A stretch of 11,295 bases of DNA from Sporomusaceae bacterium (GCA_022839045.1 JALHDI010000136.1:1-11295), one strand, 5' to 3'; counted from the first letter of the stretch, positions 1 to 6,321 are shown. Notes: a model not told the origin generated them from the letters alone. Made by a program: numbers and translations.

Positions 1-1
1 G

Positions 2-112
2 GTGGCGTACGACAAGGCGGCCGCCGAGCTGGCCGCGCGGTTCGTGAAGAATTTCGTGAAGTTCGGGAAGGATGTGCCGGCGGAGGTTGTGGCCGCCGGG
101 CCTAGAGGCTAG
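2..112 (+). CDS. pckA: Phosphoenolpyruvate carboxykinase (ATP), C-terminal end only
   Basis: Only the last 36 codons are in the window; the gene begins to the left. The visible tail reads YDKAAAELAARFVKNF, then KFGKDVP and the ending VVAAGPRG. This matches what I know of the C-terminus of ATP-dependent PEP carboxykinases, where a YD..A..L...F..NF..F helix is followed by a terminal AAGP. The enzyme interconverts oxaloacetate and phosphoenolpyruvate with ATP in the cytoplasm. The catalytic P-loop and metal-binding residues lie outside the window, so the call rests on the tail alone. The TAG stop is followed 18 bases later by a perfect 12-bp terminator hairpin. The next gene is convergent, so this ends its transcription unit. 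Confidence 0.7.
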   Translation: MAYDKAAAELAARFVKNFVKFGKDVPAEVVAAGPRG

Positions 113-130
113 GTATACGAGGCAAGGTGA

Positions 131-158
131 AAGACCCGCCGGGGTTCCGGCGGGTCTT
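131..158. terminator. Bidirectional intrinsic terminator between pckA and the end-joining operon
   Basis: A perfect 12-bp inverted repeat, AAGACCCGCCGG / CCGGCGGGTCTT, has a 4-base loop (GGTT). It is followed by GTTTGTG on the plus strand and TTCACCTT on the minus strand. It lies 18 bases after the pckA stop and 16 bases after the stop of the convergent polymerase gene, so it probably serves both. The U-tracts are short, but the stem is very stable. Confidence 0.8.
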
Positions 159-174
159 GTTTGTGCGATTCAGG

Positions 175-1083
175 CTACAAAGAGGGGAGTCGCTGCTTCA
201 GGGTCAACACGGGCGTGAACAGGTCACCCAACCGCTCGACGCGGTCCAATACATCGCCGGCCTCGAAGGTAAGCGCGGCCGCATCACGTTTTTCCCAGGC
301 CGCGGCCACCTCGTCCCAGGTCACCGGCGTGGAGATGGTCGGCGTCGGCCGGGCCCGCAACGAGTATACGCAGACCGTGGTCTTGTGCTCGTCGTTCTGG
401 CTCCAGTCCATCAGCACCTTGCCGGTGCGCAGCGCCTTGGTCATCCGCGACACGACCTCGTCGGGGTGCTGCTTCTCAAGCAGCTGGGCCAGTGCGCGGG
501 CGAACGCCTTGGTATGGTCGTAGTCGGTCGGGGTGTTGAGGGGCACGTATACCTGCAGGCCCTTCGAGCCCGAGGTTTTGGGCAGGGCTACCAGCCCGTA
601 GTGGTCAAAGACATCCTTTATCCACAGCGCAACGCGGGTGCAGTCGAGGATGGTCGCCGGCGGCCCCGGGTCGAGGTCGAAGACCATCATCGTCGGCGTG
701 GCCACCGCGACGGCGAGCGACAGGGAGGTGTGCAGCTCAAGGGCTGCCAGGTTGGCCGCCCATACCAGGGCGGGGGTGTCGGCCAGCAGGCAGAAATTGA
801 TGTTGCGGTTGTTGCCCTCGCTCCATACCGGCGCGGTCGGCACCCAGTCGGGCCGGTGGGAGGGGCACTCCTTCTGGTAAAAGAAGTCGTCGGCCGCCCC
901 GTCGGGGTAGCGTTTGAGCGTCACCGGGCGACCGGCCAGGTGGGGCAGGAGGGCGGGAGCGACGCGGATATAATAATCAATCATCTGCCCCTTGGTGAAT
1001 CCGGTGGCGGGGTAGAAAACCTTGTCCAGGTTGGACAGCGCCAATTCCTGATCGGCGATCTTGACAAGCGTTTTAGCGGGCAC
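175..1083 (-). CDS. ligD: Non-homologous end-joining primase-polymerase (LigD polymerase domain, stand-alone)
   Basis: This 302-residue protein is the polymerase (PrimPol/AEP) domain of bacterial LigD as a separate protein. It would fill in and extend broken DNA ends, often with ribonucleotides, before ligation. Visible motifs: FDLDPG at residues 135-140 (metal-binding D136 and D138), TSGSKGLQVYVPL around 170-182 (nucleotide-binding SGSKG), and MDWSQN at 225-230 with the third metal aspartate D226. The N-terminal GRPVTLKRYPDG and FFYQKE segments are also typical. The length (about 300) fits the domain alone; there is no ligase or phosphoesterase domain. The GTG start is preceded by GAGGAAGAGG and overlaps the end of ku by 11 bases, indicating translational coupling. 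It is the last gene of the ligase-Ku-polymerase operon. The symbol ligD is used in the broad sense of a LigD polymerase module. Confidence 0.93.
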   Translation of the reverse strand: MPAKTLVKIADQELALSNLDKVFYPATGFTKGQMIDYYIRVAPALLPHLAGRPVTLKRYPDGAADDFFYQKECPSHRPDWVPTAPVWSEGNNRNINFCLLADTPALVWAANLAALELHTSLSLAVAVATPTMMVFDLDPGPPATILDCTRVALWIKDVFDHYGLVALPKTSGSKGLQVYVPLNTPTDYDHTKAFARALAQLLEKQHPDEVVSRMTKALRTGKVLMDWSQNDEHKTTVCVYSLRARPTPTISTPVTWDEVAAAWEKRDAAALTFEAGDVLDRVERLGDLFTPVLTLKQRLPSL

Positions 1084-1894
1084 TTGCCCTCTTCCTCCTC
1101 TCCTTCACCGGCGGTTTCTTCTTTACGGCCGCCAAGCTTGCTTCCAGCGCCGCCATCAGGTCGATGACCTTCGCCCCTTCCTCGGCCGCCGGCCGGGCGA
1201 CGATTTTTTGGCCTTCGGCTTTGCGTTCGATGAGGTCCATCACCCGCCGGTAGTATTCGTTGCGGTATTTTTCCGGGTCGAAGTCCGCGGTCAGCGATTC
1301 GATCAACTGGCCGGCCATCGCCAGTTCCCGTTTGGTGGGGGCCGTTTCCTCCCCCGGCAGACCTTCGAGTTCCTCCTGGGGGATGATCTCGTCGGCGAAA
1401 TGCATCGTCGACAGGCTCAGCGTCAGGCCGGCCGGTCTGAGGGCGGCGAGGTATTCCTTGTTGCGGAGGACGAAGCGGGCCACGGCCACCCGGCCGGCGC
1501 CGCGCATTGCCGTCATCAGCAGCCTGTAGGGCTTGGCCGCCCCTTTGTCGGGGACAAGGTAGTACGACTGCTCGAAATACAGCGGGTCGATTTCCTCCAG
1601 CCGCACGAAATCCTCGATCTCGATGCTGCGGCTGGCCTGCGGGTAAAGCGCCTGCAACTCCTCAGCCGACACGGTCACATACCGGTCGGGGGAAATTTCG
1701 TAGCCTTTGACGATGTTGTCGGCGGGCACTTCGGCACCGTCGGCGGAGCAAACTTTTTTCAGGCGGATGCGGCAGCCGTCCTTCGCGCGCAACTGATGGA
1801 AGCTGACAGTCCTCTTCCTGACAGCATTATACAATTTCACCGGGACGTTGACCAGCCCGAAGCTTATCGCTCCGCTCCAAATCGGTCGCTGCAT
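1073..1894 (-). CDS. ku: Ku, DNA double-strand-break end-binding protein
   Basis: Bacterial Ku, 273 residues, the usual size. It forms a homodimeric ring that threads onto broken DNA ends and recruits the ligase/polymerase. The N-terminal IWSGAISFGLVNVPVKLY (5-22) is the hallmark Ku start. SYYLVPDKGAAKPYRLL (110-126) and the VIDLMAALEASL segment near residues 242-253 are also characteristic. The protein ends in a basic tail (KKKPPVKERRKRASAR) of the kind that binds DNA. The open frame extends 52 codons upstream, but ATG at 1894 is chosen because the Ku homology starts there and TAGGAGG lies just upstream; the extension is simply the ligase gene read in another frame. There are 13 bases between the ligase stop and this start, with the ribosome site inside them. 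The 3' end overlaps the polymerase gene. Confidence 0.95.
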   Translation of the reverse strand: MQRPIWSGAISFGLVNVPVKLYNAVRKRTVSFHQLRAKDGCRIRLKKVCSADGAEVPADNIVKGYEISPDRYVTVSAEELQALYPQASRSIEIEDFVRLEEIDPLYFEQSYYLVPDKGAAKPYRLLMTAMRGAGRVAVARFVLRNKEYLAALRPAGLTLSLSTMHFADEIIPQEELEGLPGEETAPTKRELAMAGQLIESLTADFDPEKYRNEYYRRVMDLIERKAEGQKIVARPAAEEGAKVIDLMAALEASLAAVKKKPPVKERRKRASAR

Positions 1895-1907
1895 GCTATT
1901 CCTCCTA

Positions 1908-2897
1908 TCATGGCGTCGGTTCCCGAACCACCGCCGAGGCGTCCTTGTCGGGCCGCAGGCCCTTGAAGGACGGGTGGCGCAGGGTGTTATGAGGGGTCCA
2001 TTCGGTGAACTCGAATTCGCCGACCAGCAGCGGGGCTGCGAAGACGGCATCGGCTACCGGCGGGTTGACGGCAAAGGGGCTGGTCTCGCGGCGAAGCGGG
2101 GCGAGCTTGGCGGCGAGATCGGCCAGCGTGCGGGCGGAGAACCCGGTGCCTGCCTTGCCGGCATATACGAGGCGGGGGGCGGCCTTGCCGGACGGCCGCT
2201 CCCAATAACCGACCAGCAGGGCGCCGATAGTGCCCTCTCGCTTTCCCTGACCCGGCACCCAGCCGGCGATGACGAGCTCCTGGCGGCGATGATTCTTGAT
2301 TTTCAGCCAGGCGCCGCTGCGCTTGCCGGCTTCGTATTTGCTGTCGAGCCGCTTGGCGAGTATCCCCTCGAGGCCGACCTTCCGGCTGGCGGCCAGCATT
2401 ATAGGGCCTTCGCCGGCCTTGTGGACCGGTGTCTGCCAGGCAGGCCCGGCCGGGGCCAGTTCTTCCAGGATACGGCGGCGTTCGCTGTAGGGGAGGTCAA
2501 CGAGCAGGCGGCCGTCATGGTACAGGACGTCGAAAATGATATAAGTGGCTGGTATTTCGCGGCCCACCTTGGCGATCGTCCGCGGGGAACTGAGCCCCAT
2601 ACGGTGCTGGAGCCGGGAGAAGGAGGGCCGTCCGTCCGCCCCGAAGGCTACGATTTCGCCGTCGAGGATGAGGCGGTTGCCGGGCAGGGAAGAAGCCAGG
2701 GCGCGGAGTTCGGGATACTGGGCGGTGATATCTTTGTGATTCCGGCTCAGCAGGCGTAACCCGCCCGTGTTGAGGTACGCGACGGCGCGGATGCCGTCCC
2801 ATTTGATCTCGAAGCCCCACAGGGCGGGGTCGGCCGGCATCGCTCCAGCTTTGGCGAGCATTGGCGGGATGATTTCAGGCATCGGTCGTGGAGGCAT
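1908..2897 (-). CDS. ligD: ATP-dependent DNA ligase of the end-joining pathway (LigD ligase domain, stand-alone)
   Basis: A 329-residue ATP-dependent DNA ligase that seals breaks held by Ku. Visible nucleotidyltransferase motifs: EIKWDGIRA (30-38; adenylated lysine K32), SRNHKDIT (51-58), LDGEIV (78-83), FDVLYHDGR (122-130), EGILAKRLDSKY (177-188) and WLKIK (197-201). The remainder is the OB-fold domain, ending in EFTEWTPHNTLRHPSFKGLR, typical of LigD-type ligases. No polymerase or phosphoesterase domain is attached; the polymerase is encoded two genes downstream. ATG at 2897 is preferred because GGTGATCC just upstream can pair with the 16S 3' end; an in-frame ATG at 2882 has no comparable site. 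It is the first gene of the operon. The 117-base gap to the upstream phosphodiesterase leaves open whether it has its own promoter. Confidence 0.94.
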   Translation of the reverse strand: MPPRPMPEIIPPMLAKAGAMPADPALWGFEIKWDGIRAVAYLNTGGLRLLSRNHKDITAQYPELRALASSLPGNRLILDGEIVAFGADGRPSFSRLQHRMGLSSPRTIAKVGREIPATYIIFDVLYHDGRLLVDLPYSERRRILEELAPAGPAWQTPVHKAGEGPIMLAASRKVGLEGILAKRLDSKYEAGKRSGAWLKIKNHRRQELVIAGWVPGQGKREGTIGALLVGYWERPSGKAAPRLVYAGKAGTGFSARTLADLAAKLAPLRRETSPFAVNPPVADAVFAAPLLVGEFEFTEWTPHNTLRHPSFKGLRPDKDASAVVREPTP

Positions 2898-2898
2898 C

Positions 2899-2906
2899 GG
2901 ATCACC
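2899..2906 (-). promoter_or_regulatory. Atypical ribosome binding site of the ligase gene
   Basis: GGTGATCC, read on the minus strand, ends one base before the ATG at 2897. It lacks a GGAGG core but is complementary to GGAUCACC, the stretch of the 16S rRNA 3' end just upstream of the usual anti-Shine-Dalgarno bases. The pairing register therefore places the start codon at a normal distance. This decides the start in favour of 2897 over 2882. Confidence 0.45.
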
Positions 2907-3014
2907 CGTTCACGAGAATTTAGGATGAGTTTAGTGTTGCACGACCGAGCCGTCGCCATCCGGGCGGAAAATAAAAATGACCGGGTTGGCCGGCCGGAAC
3001 TGTCGAGCACCGCG

Positions 3015-3746
3015 TTATGTAGGTTTTTTTAGCAGGGAAACGGCTGCCGCCGGCCGGTTGGTGATGACCGCCTGAACTCCGATCGCCGTGAAATAGCGCA
3101 GATACAGCGGCCGGTCGACTGTCCAGGGGATGACGAACAGACCGGCGTCGCGGGCGGCATTGCAGAGGCGGGTGCCGGCGAGGCGGAAGTAAGGATGCAC
3201 GGCGTCGGCGCCGCGTTCCCGCGCGTAGCCGACCGGATCGGGCAGGGGGCTTTCATAGAGCACGCCGGTGAGTATGAAGGGCGCGCCGGCTTTGACCAGC
3301 GACAGAGCGTCATGGTCGAAGGAGGAGACGAGGACGTGGCGTTCGAGCCGCAGGGCTCCGATCACCGCAATAACCGCTGCGGCCAGTTCGGGTCGGTCGT
3401 CATCACTTTTCAGCTCAACGTTAAAGAGAGTCCGCCCCGTTCCAAGGCCCAGAACGGTGGACAGAGCCGGAACACCGTACCCCTCGAGCGTCGTCGCCGT
3501 CAGGTTGCGGACCAGGCCGCGGCCGTGGGTGGTGCGGTCGATGGCGGCGTCGTGGATGACCATCGGTACGCCGTCGGCGGATAGCCGCACGTCGAGCTCC
3601 CAAAAATCCGCGCCCTGGGCGGCGGCAGCGGCGAAGGCCGCCGTCGTGTTCTCGGGATAATCCGCGCTCGCCCCGCGGTGGGCGCCCACCAGCGGACGGT
3701 TCGCGCCGGCCAGAGCTTCGCGGAATGAACCAGGAAAATTGGTCAT
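3015..3746 (-). CDS. Glycerophosphodiester phosphodiesterase family protein
   Basis: A GDPD-type TIM-barrel enzyme of about 243 residues, which would hydrolyse glycerophosphodiesters (lipid deacylation products) to glycerol-3-phosphate and an alcohol. Numbering from the longer start at 3761: GAHRGASADYPENT (26-39; catalytic H28, with R29, E37 and N38), WELDVRLSADG (54-64; metal ligands E55 and D57), VIHDAAIDRTTHGRG (68-82; catalytic H70), FNVELKSD (113-120; E116 and K118) and SSFDHDAL (145-152). The C-terminal PWTVDRP and VITNRP motifs are also typical. No signal peptide is seen, so it is probably cytoplasmic. ATG at 3746 is favoured because GAGG lies about nine bases upstream; ATG at 3761 (five residues longer) has only a weak site. 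Substrate specificity cannot be read from the sequence. No clear promoter was found in 3762-3896. Confidence 0.9.
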   Translation of the reverse strand: MTNFPGSFREALAGANRPLVGAHRGASADYPENTTAAFAAAAAQGADFWELDVRLSADGVPMVIHDAAIDRTTHGRGLVRNLTATTLEGYGVPALSTVLGLGTGRTLFNVELKSDDDRPELAAAVIAVIGALRLERHVLVSSFDHDALSLVKAGAPFILTGVLYESPLPDPVGYARERGADAVHPYFRLAGTRLCNAARDAGLFVIPWTVDRPLYLRYFTAIGVQAVITNRPAAAVSLLKKPT

Positions 3747-3793
3747 GGTCTTTATCCTCATATTTCTCGCAAATGCGCCTTGGGCCGCTGGAA

Positions 3794-3806
3794 CGGCTCG
3801 GAGCCG
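3794..3806 (-). repeat. Small hairpin in the phosphodiesterase leader
   Basis: CGGCT-CCG-AGCCG forms a 5-bp stem about 50 bases upstream of the glycerophosphodiesterase start. The rest of 3762-3896 has AT-rich patches (for example CATAAT and TAGAAT on the minus strand) but no convincingly spaced -35 box. The leader's function, if any, is unknown. Confidence 0.3.
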
Positions 3807-3896
3807 GGAAGCCTTCGGTGATGCCTATTCTATTCCACGCCGGCCCGTTATTCCCCTCGCGGCGGATTATGTTTTTCGTGTCTGCGGCGCGCAGGC

Positions 3897-3928
3897 AAAA
3901 AAAAGACCCTAGCTCAGGCTAGGGTCTT
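3897..3928 (-). terminator. Intrinsic terminator of the zinc-ribbon gene
   Basis: A perfect 11-bp stem AAGACCCTAGC / GCTAGGGTCTT (3903-3913 with 3918-3928) has a 4-base loop. On the minus strand it runs into eight consecutive T (3904-3897). It lies 8 bases after the zinc-ribbon stop codon at 3937. This is a textbook rho-independent terminator and separates the gene from the downstream phosphodiesterase. Confidence 0.92.
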
Positions 3929-4016
3929 AGCGGTTTTTAGTACGAGCGTTTGCTGGCCTGGAAACAGTCGCGGCAGTATACCGGACGGCCGGCGGTGGGG
4001 TTGAAGGGAACCTGGG

Positions 4017-4110
4017 TCTCGATGCCGCAACCGCTGCAGGTTACGGTGAACATTTCCCGGGCCTCTCGATGCCGCAACCGCTGCAGGTTACGGTGAACAT
4101 TTCCCGGGCC
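4017..4110. repeat. Perfect 47-bp tandem duplication inside the zinc-ribbon gene
   Basis: Two identical adjacent 47-base units, 4017-4063 and 4064-4110, each start TCTCGATGCC and end TTCCCGGGCC. The bases flanking the array differ from the unit ends, so the unit length is exactly 47. Because 47 is not a multiple of three, the duplication shifts the reading frame. No divergence between copies is visible, implying a recent event or an artefact. Confidence 0.97.
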
Positions 4111-4268
4111 GGACGGTCGTTGCGGCTTTGTTTGCGGGCCGCGCGGCAGGCCGGGCAACGGGACGGGTCGTTCTGGAAACCTTTCTCGGCGTAGAAAGCT
4201 TGCTCGGCGGCGGTGAAAGCGAATTCGGCGCCGCATTCCTTGCAAGTGAGGGTCCTGTCTTCGTACAT
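4041..4268 (-). CDS. Zinc-ribbon protein, truncated 75-residue product of the duplicated gene
   Basis: This is the frame that would actually be translated from ATG 4268. It contains the complete first zinc ribbon (C9, C12, C38, C41). It then enters the second (CSGC at 62-65) and diverges into RPGKCSP before the TAA created by the duplication. AAGGAGGT (4288-4281) lies 12 bases upstream of the ATG, a little far; AAGAG lies closer. An overlapping frame, 3937-4053, begins with ATG 10 bases upstream of this stop and encodes 38 residues with the complete second ribbon (CSGC, CRDC). Re-initiation could therefore give the two ribbons as separate peptides. That is inference only. Confidence 0.5.
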   Translation of the reverse strand: MYEDRTLTCKECGAEFAFTAAEQAFYAEKGFQNDPSRCPACRAARKQSRNDRPAREMFTVTCSGCGIERPGKCSP

Positions 4269-4272
4269 TACT

Positions 4273-4326
4273 CTTAACCAACCTCCTTAATGATATCACT
4301 AAAACAAATGCCAGTCGGTTGGTAAG
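4273..4326 (-). promoter_or_regulatory. Possible leader hairpin overlapping the zinc-ribbon ribosome site
   Basis: On the minus strand CTTACCAACC (4326-4317) can pair with GGTTGGTTAAG (4283-4273), giving ten pairs with one bulged base. The 3' strand includes the last two Gs of the AAGGAGGT ribosome site and the spacer to the start codon. The hairpin could hinder translation, but the loop is long (33 bases) and no ligand-binding core is recognised. Confidence 0.3.
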
Positions 4327-4371
4327 ACTAACCTGCGAACACGGACCGGGGCAATTTGTCTAGCTTACTAT

Positions 4372-4401
4372 ATAATAACCATTAGTTAACAGATATGTCA
4401 A
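4372..4401 (-). promoter_or_regulatory. Sigma-A-type promoter of the zinc-ribbon gene
   Basis: On the minus strand, TTGACA (4401-4396) is followed by an 18-base spacer and TATTAT (4377-4372), in a strongly AT-rich island. The -35 box overlaps the stop codon of the upstream peptidase gene. Transcription would start about 100 bases before the zinc-ribbon ATG, leaving a long leader. Confidence 0.7.
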
Positions 4402-6272
4402 GGTTCGCTGAGTATTTTCTCAAGTTCATCCAGTAACGTAGAGAATTTTTGCAGCGTTACCTCGATGGGTTTGGGGGTGGACATGTCGACCCCGGCCCGT
4501 TTGAGGATCTCGATGGAGTAATCGCTGCCGCCGCTCTTGAGGAAGTTGATGTAGCGCTCCTGCGCGGGCTGGCCTTCCTTCTGGATCTGGTCGGCGAGGG
4601 CGGTGGCGGCCGCGTAGCCGGTCACATACTGGTACACGTAGAAGTGCCAGTAGAAGTGCGGGATGCGCGCCCATTCGATGTCGATCTCCTTGTCGACCAC
4701 GATGCCCGGGCCGTAATATTTCTCATTCAGTTCCTGCCACATGGCGTCAAGCAGGTCGGCGGTAAGGGTTTCGCCTTCTTCGGCTTTCGCGTAGATGAGC
4801 TTTTCGAACTCGGCGAACATCGTCTGACGGTACACCGTCGCTCTTACCGCCTCAAGGTACTGGTTAATGAGATAGAGGCGCACGCGCTTGTCGGTGGTGG
4901 TTTTCAGCATATGGTCGATGAGGAGGATCTCGTTGGTCGTCGAGGCCACTTCGGCGGTGAAGGTGGTGTAGTGGGAGGTGGCGTACGGCTGGCTCTTGTG
5001 GCTGTAATAGCTGTGGATGGCGTGGCCTAGTTCGTGGGCGATGGTGGAAACGTCGTCATAGCGGTTGTGGTAGTTGAGGAGCACGAACGGATGGGCGCCA
5101 TATACCCCCCACGAATAGGCCCCGGTCTGTTTGCCCTTGTTTTCGTACACATCCATCCAGCCCGAGGTGAAGCTCTTATCGAGGATCGACGCATATTCGG
5201 GGCCGAGAGGAGAGAGCGCTTCCCTGATGGTTTTCAGAGCTTCGTCATATTCATAAGCGAGGGGCGTATAGAGGTCGTACATGTGCATCTCGTCGACGCC
5301 CAGAGCCTTTTGTTTGAGGGCGACGTAGCGGTGTAGCGGCCCCAGGTTGGCGTGCACGGTGGCGATGAGGTTGTCGTAGACCGCCTGCGGAACGTTGTCG
5401 CCTTCCAGGGACGACTCGAGGGTGGTCTGGTACTTCCGGGTCTTGGCATAGAATACGTTCTTCTTCACGTTGCCGCCCAAGGTGGCGGCGAAAGTGTTGC
5501 GGTACTGATTGTAAGTATTGAACAGTCCCTTGAAGGCGTCCTCCCGCACCTTGCGGTCGGGGGACATGATGAAGGAGCGGTAACGGCCTTCGCTGAGTTG
5601 CACTTTTTGGCCGTCTTCGTCGGTGATTTCCGGGAAGCGCATATCGGCATGGGCGAGCATGTTGAAAGCGTTTTCCGCCGCCGAGGTGGCTTCGGCCGAG
5701 CGGGAGAGGATTTCCTCCTCGGCGGGCGACAGGACGTGCTTTTTCTGGCGTAGCAGATTATCGAAATAGAAAGAGTAGTCTTTCAGACCGGGCTCTTGTT
5801 TGCGGAAATCGGCCAGCTTGGCCTCGGGGATGGCTAGGATTTCCGGCTCGATATAGGCCGTCGCCGCCCCGGCCTCGGCCAGTAAGGTTTCGACCTTGCC
5901 CGTCAAACCCTGGTATTTGGCGTCGGCGGTATTTTCGTCCCGGTGCATGCGGGCATAAGCGTACAGCTTGCCGCCGATTACGCCGATTTCGTCCCGCAGC
6001 TTCAGGCAGGCCGCCAGGTCTTTGCCGGCGTTGCCGAGTTTGCCGCGGAACTGGCCGATCTTCGGCAGCTGTGTCTTGAGTTTTTCGAAGTCGGCCTGCC
6101 AGGCGGCCTCGTCGGCGTATATGTCGGTGAGGCGCCACTTAAATTCGGCGGGTATTTCGCTGCGTTCGGGAACCTTGCCGCCAGACGCAGGGCCGGCTTC
6201 GGCGGCAGCGCTGCCCAGCAGCAGCGTGCCGAGGAAAAAAGGAACAATCGTCGCCATCGCTAATATTCTCAC
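4398..6272 (-). CDS. pepF: M3-family oligoendopeptidase F with apparent signal peptide
   Basis: A 624-residue zinc metallopeptidase of the M3B/PepF family, which cleaves short to medium peptides. Catalytic motif HELGH is at 413-417 (zinc ligands H413 and H417, catalytic E414). The third ligand is probably E441 in FTAEVAST. GAYSWG, HPFVLLNYH and the C-terminal PHFYWHFYVYQYVTGYAA are typical family segments. The N-terminus is unusual: MRILAMATIVPFFLGTLLLG followed by SAAAEA looks like a cleavable export signal, whereas the best-known PepF enzymes are cytoplasmic. Export or surface location is therefore inferred. The start is GTG at 6272 with AAGGGG seven bases upstream, and it supplies the arginine of the signal; ATG 6257 is possible but lacks a well-spaced site. 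The gene appears monocistronic. Confidence 0.92.
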   Translation of the reverse strand: MRILAMATIVPFFLGTLLLGSAAAEAGPASGGKVPERSEIPAEFKWRLTDIYADEAAWQADFEKLKTQLPKIGQFRGKLGNAGKDLAACLKLRDEIGVIGGKLYAYARMHRDENTADAKYQGLTGKVETLLAEAGAATAYIEPEILAIPEAKLADFRKQEPGLKDYSFYFDNLLRQKKHVLSPAEEEILSRSAEATSAAENAFNMLAHADMRFPEITDEDGQKVQLSEGRYRSFIMSPDRKVREDAFKGLFNTYNQYRNTFAATLGGNVKKNVFYAKTRKYQTTLESSLEGDNVPQAVYDNLIATVHANLGPLHRYVALKQKALGVDEMHMYDLYTPLAYEYDEALKTIREALSPLGPEYASILDKSFTSGWMDVYENKGKQTGAYSWGVYGAHPFVLLNYHNRYDDVSTIAHELGHAIHSYYSHKSQPYATSHYTTFTAEVASTTNEILLIDHMLKTTTDKRVRLYLINQYLEAVRATVYRQTMFAEFEKLIYAKAEEGETLTADLLDAMWQELNEKYYGPGIVVDKEIDIEWARIPHFYWHFYVYQYVTGYAAATALADQIQKEGQPAQERYINFLKSGGSDYSIEILKRAGVDMSTPKPIEVTLQKFSTLLDELEKILSEP

Positions 6273-6282
6273 TCCTAAACCC

Positions 6283-6321
6283 CTTCTGCTGTTTATTCTT
6301 ATCCTTATATATTAGCAGAAG
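6283..6321 (-). promoter_or_regulatory. Inverted repeat flanking an AT-rich element upstream of the peptidase gene
   Basis: CTTCTGCT and AGCAGAAG form a perfect 8-bp inverted repeat with a 23-base AT-rich interval (containing AATATATAAGGATAAG). The proximal arm runs directly into the AAGGGG ribosome site of the peptidase. It could be an operator around a promoter -10 region or an mRNA hairpin that covers the ribosome site. No well-spaced -35 box was found. Confidence 0.45.

Larger units (their letters stand above)
3937..4268 (-). pseudogene. Double zinc-ribbon protein gene, frameshifted by a 47-bp tandem duplication
   Basis: Removing one copy of the 47-bp repeat (4017-4063 / 4064-4110) restores a single 94-residue frame from ATG 4268 to TAA 3937. 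That protein would have two zinc ribbons: C9xxC12 with C38xxC41 (CKEC, CPAC), and C62xxC65 with C83xxC86 (CSGC, CRDC). It includes EKGFQNDPSRCPACRAARK and VPFNPTAGRPVYCRDCF. This matches, from memory, the small zinc-ribbon family (zf-trcl-like N-terminus) common in Firmicutes and Chloroflexi, whose function is unknown. As it stands, the reading frame stops after 75 residues. The promoter, the AAGGAGGT site and the terminator are intact, so the lesion looks recent. It could be a true mutation, a reversible slip, or an assembly error. Whether two partial proteins are made is treated separately. Confidence 0.85.

Noticed and set aside
127..1167. Long plus-strand open frame of 346 codons opposite the polymerase gene
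   Set aside because: It is the shadow of the minus-strand polymerase gene in GC-rich DNA; its translation is low-complexity (R, G, V rich) with no motif, while the minus strand shows clear LigD polymerase motifs.
1895..2050. N-terminal 52-codon extension of Ku
   Set aside because: The extension lies inside the ligase gene in another frame, is low-complexity, and the Ku homology and TAGGAGG site both point to ATG 1894.
2917..2927. CATCCTA (sigma-G-like -10) upstream of the end-joining operon
   Set aside because: Attractive because Bacillus ku/ligD are forespore genes, but no sigma-G or sigma-A -35 box is found at the right spacing.
2960..3014. Possible terminator after the phosphodiesterase gene (CCGG repeats followed by T-rich sequence)
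   Set aside because: CCGG is self-complementary, so only very short stems form; the T-rich part is interrupted. Not strong enough to call.
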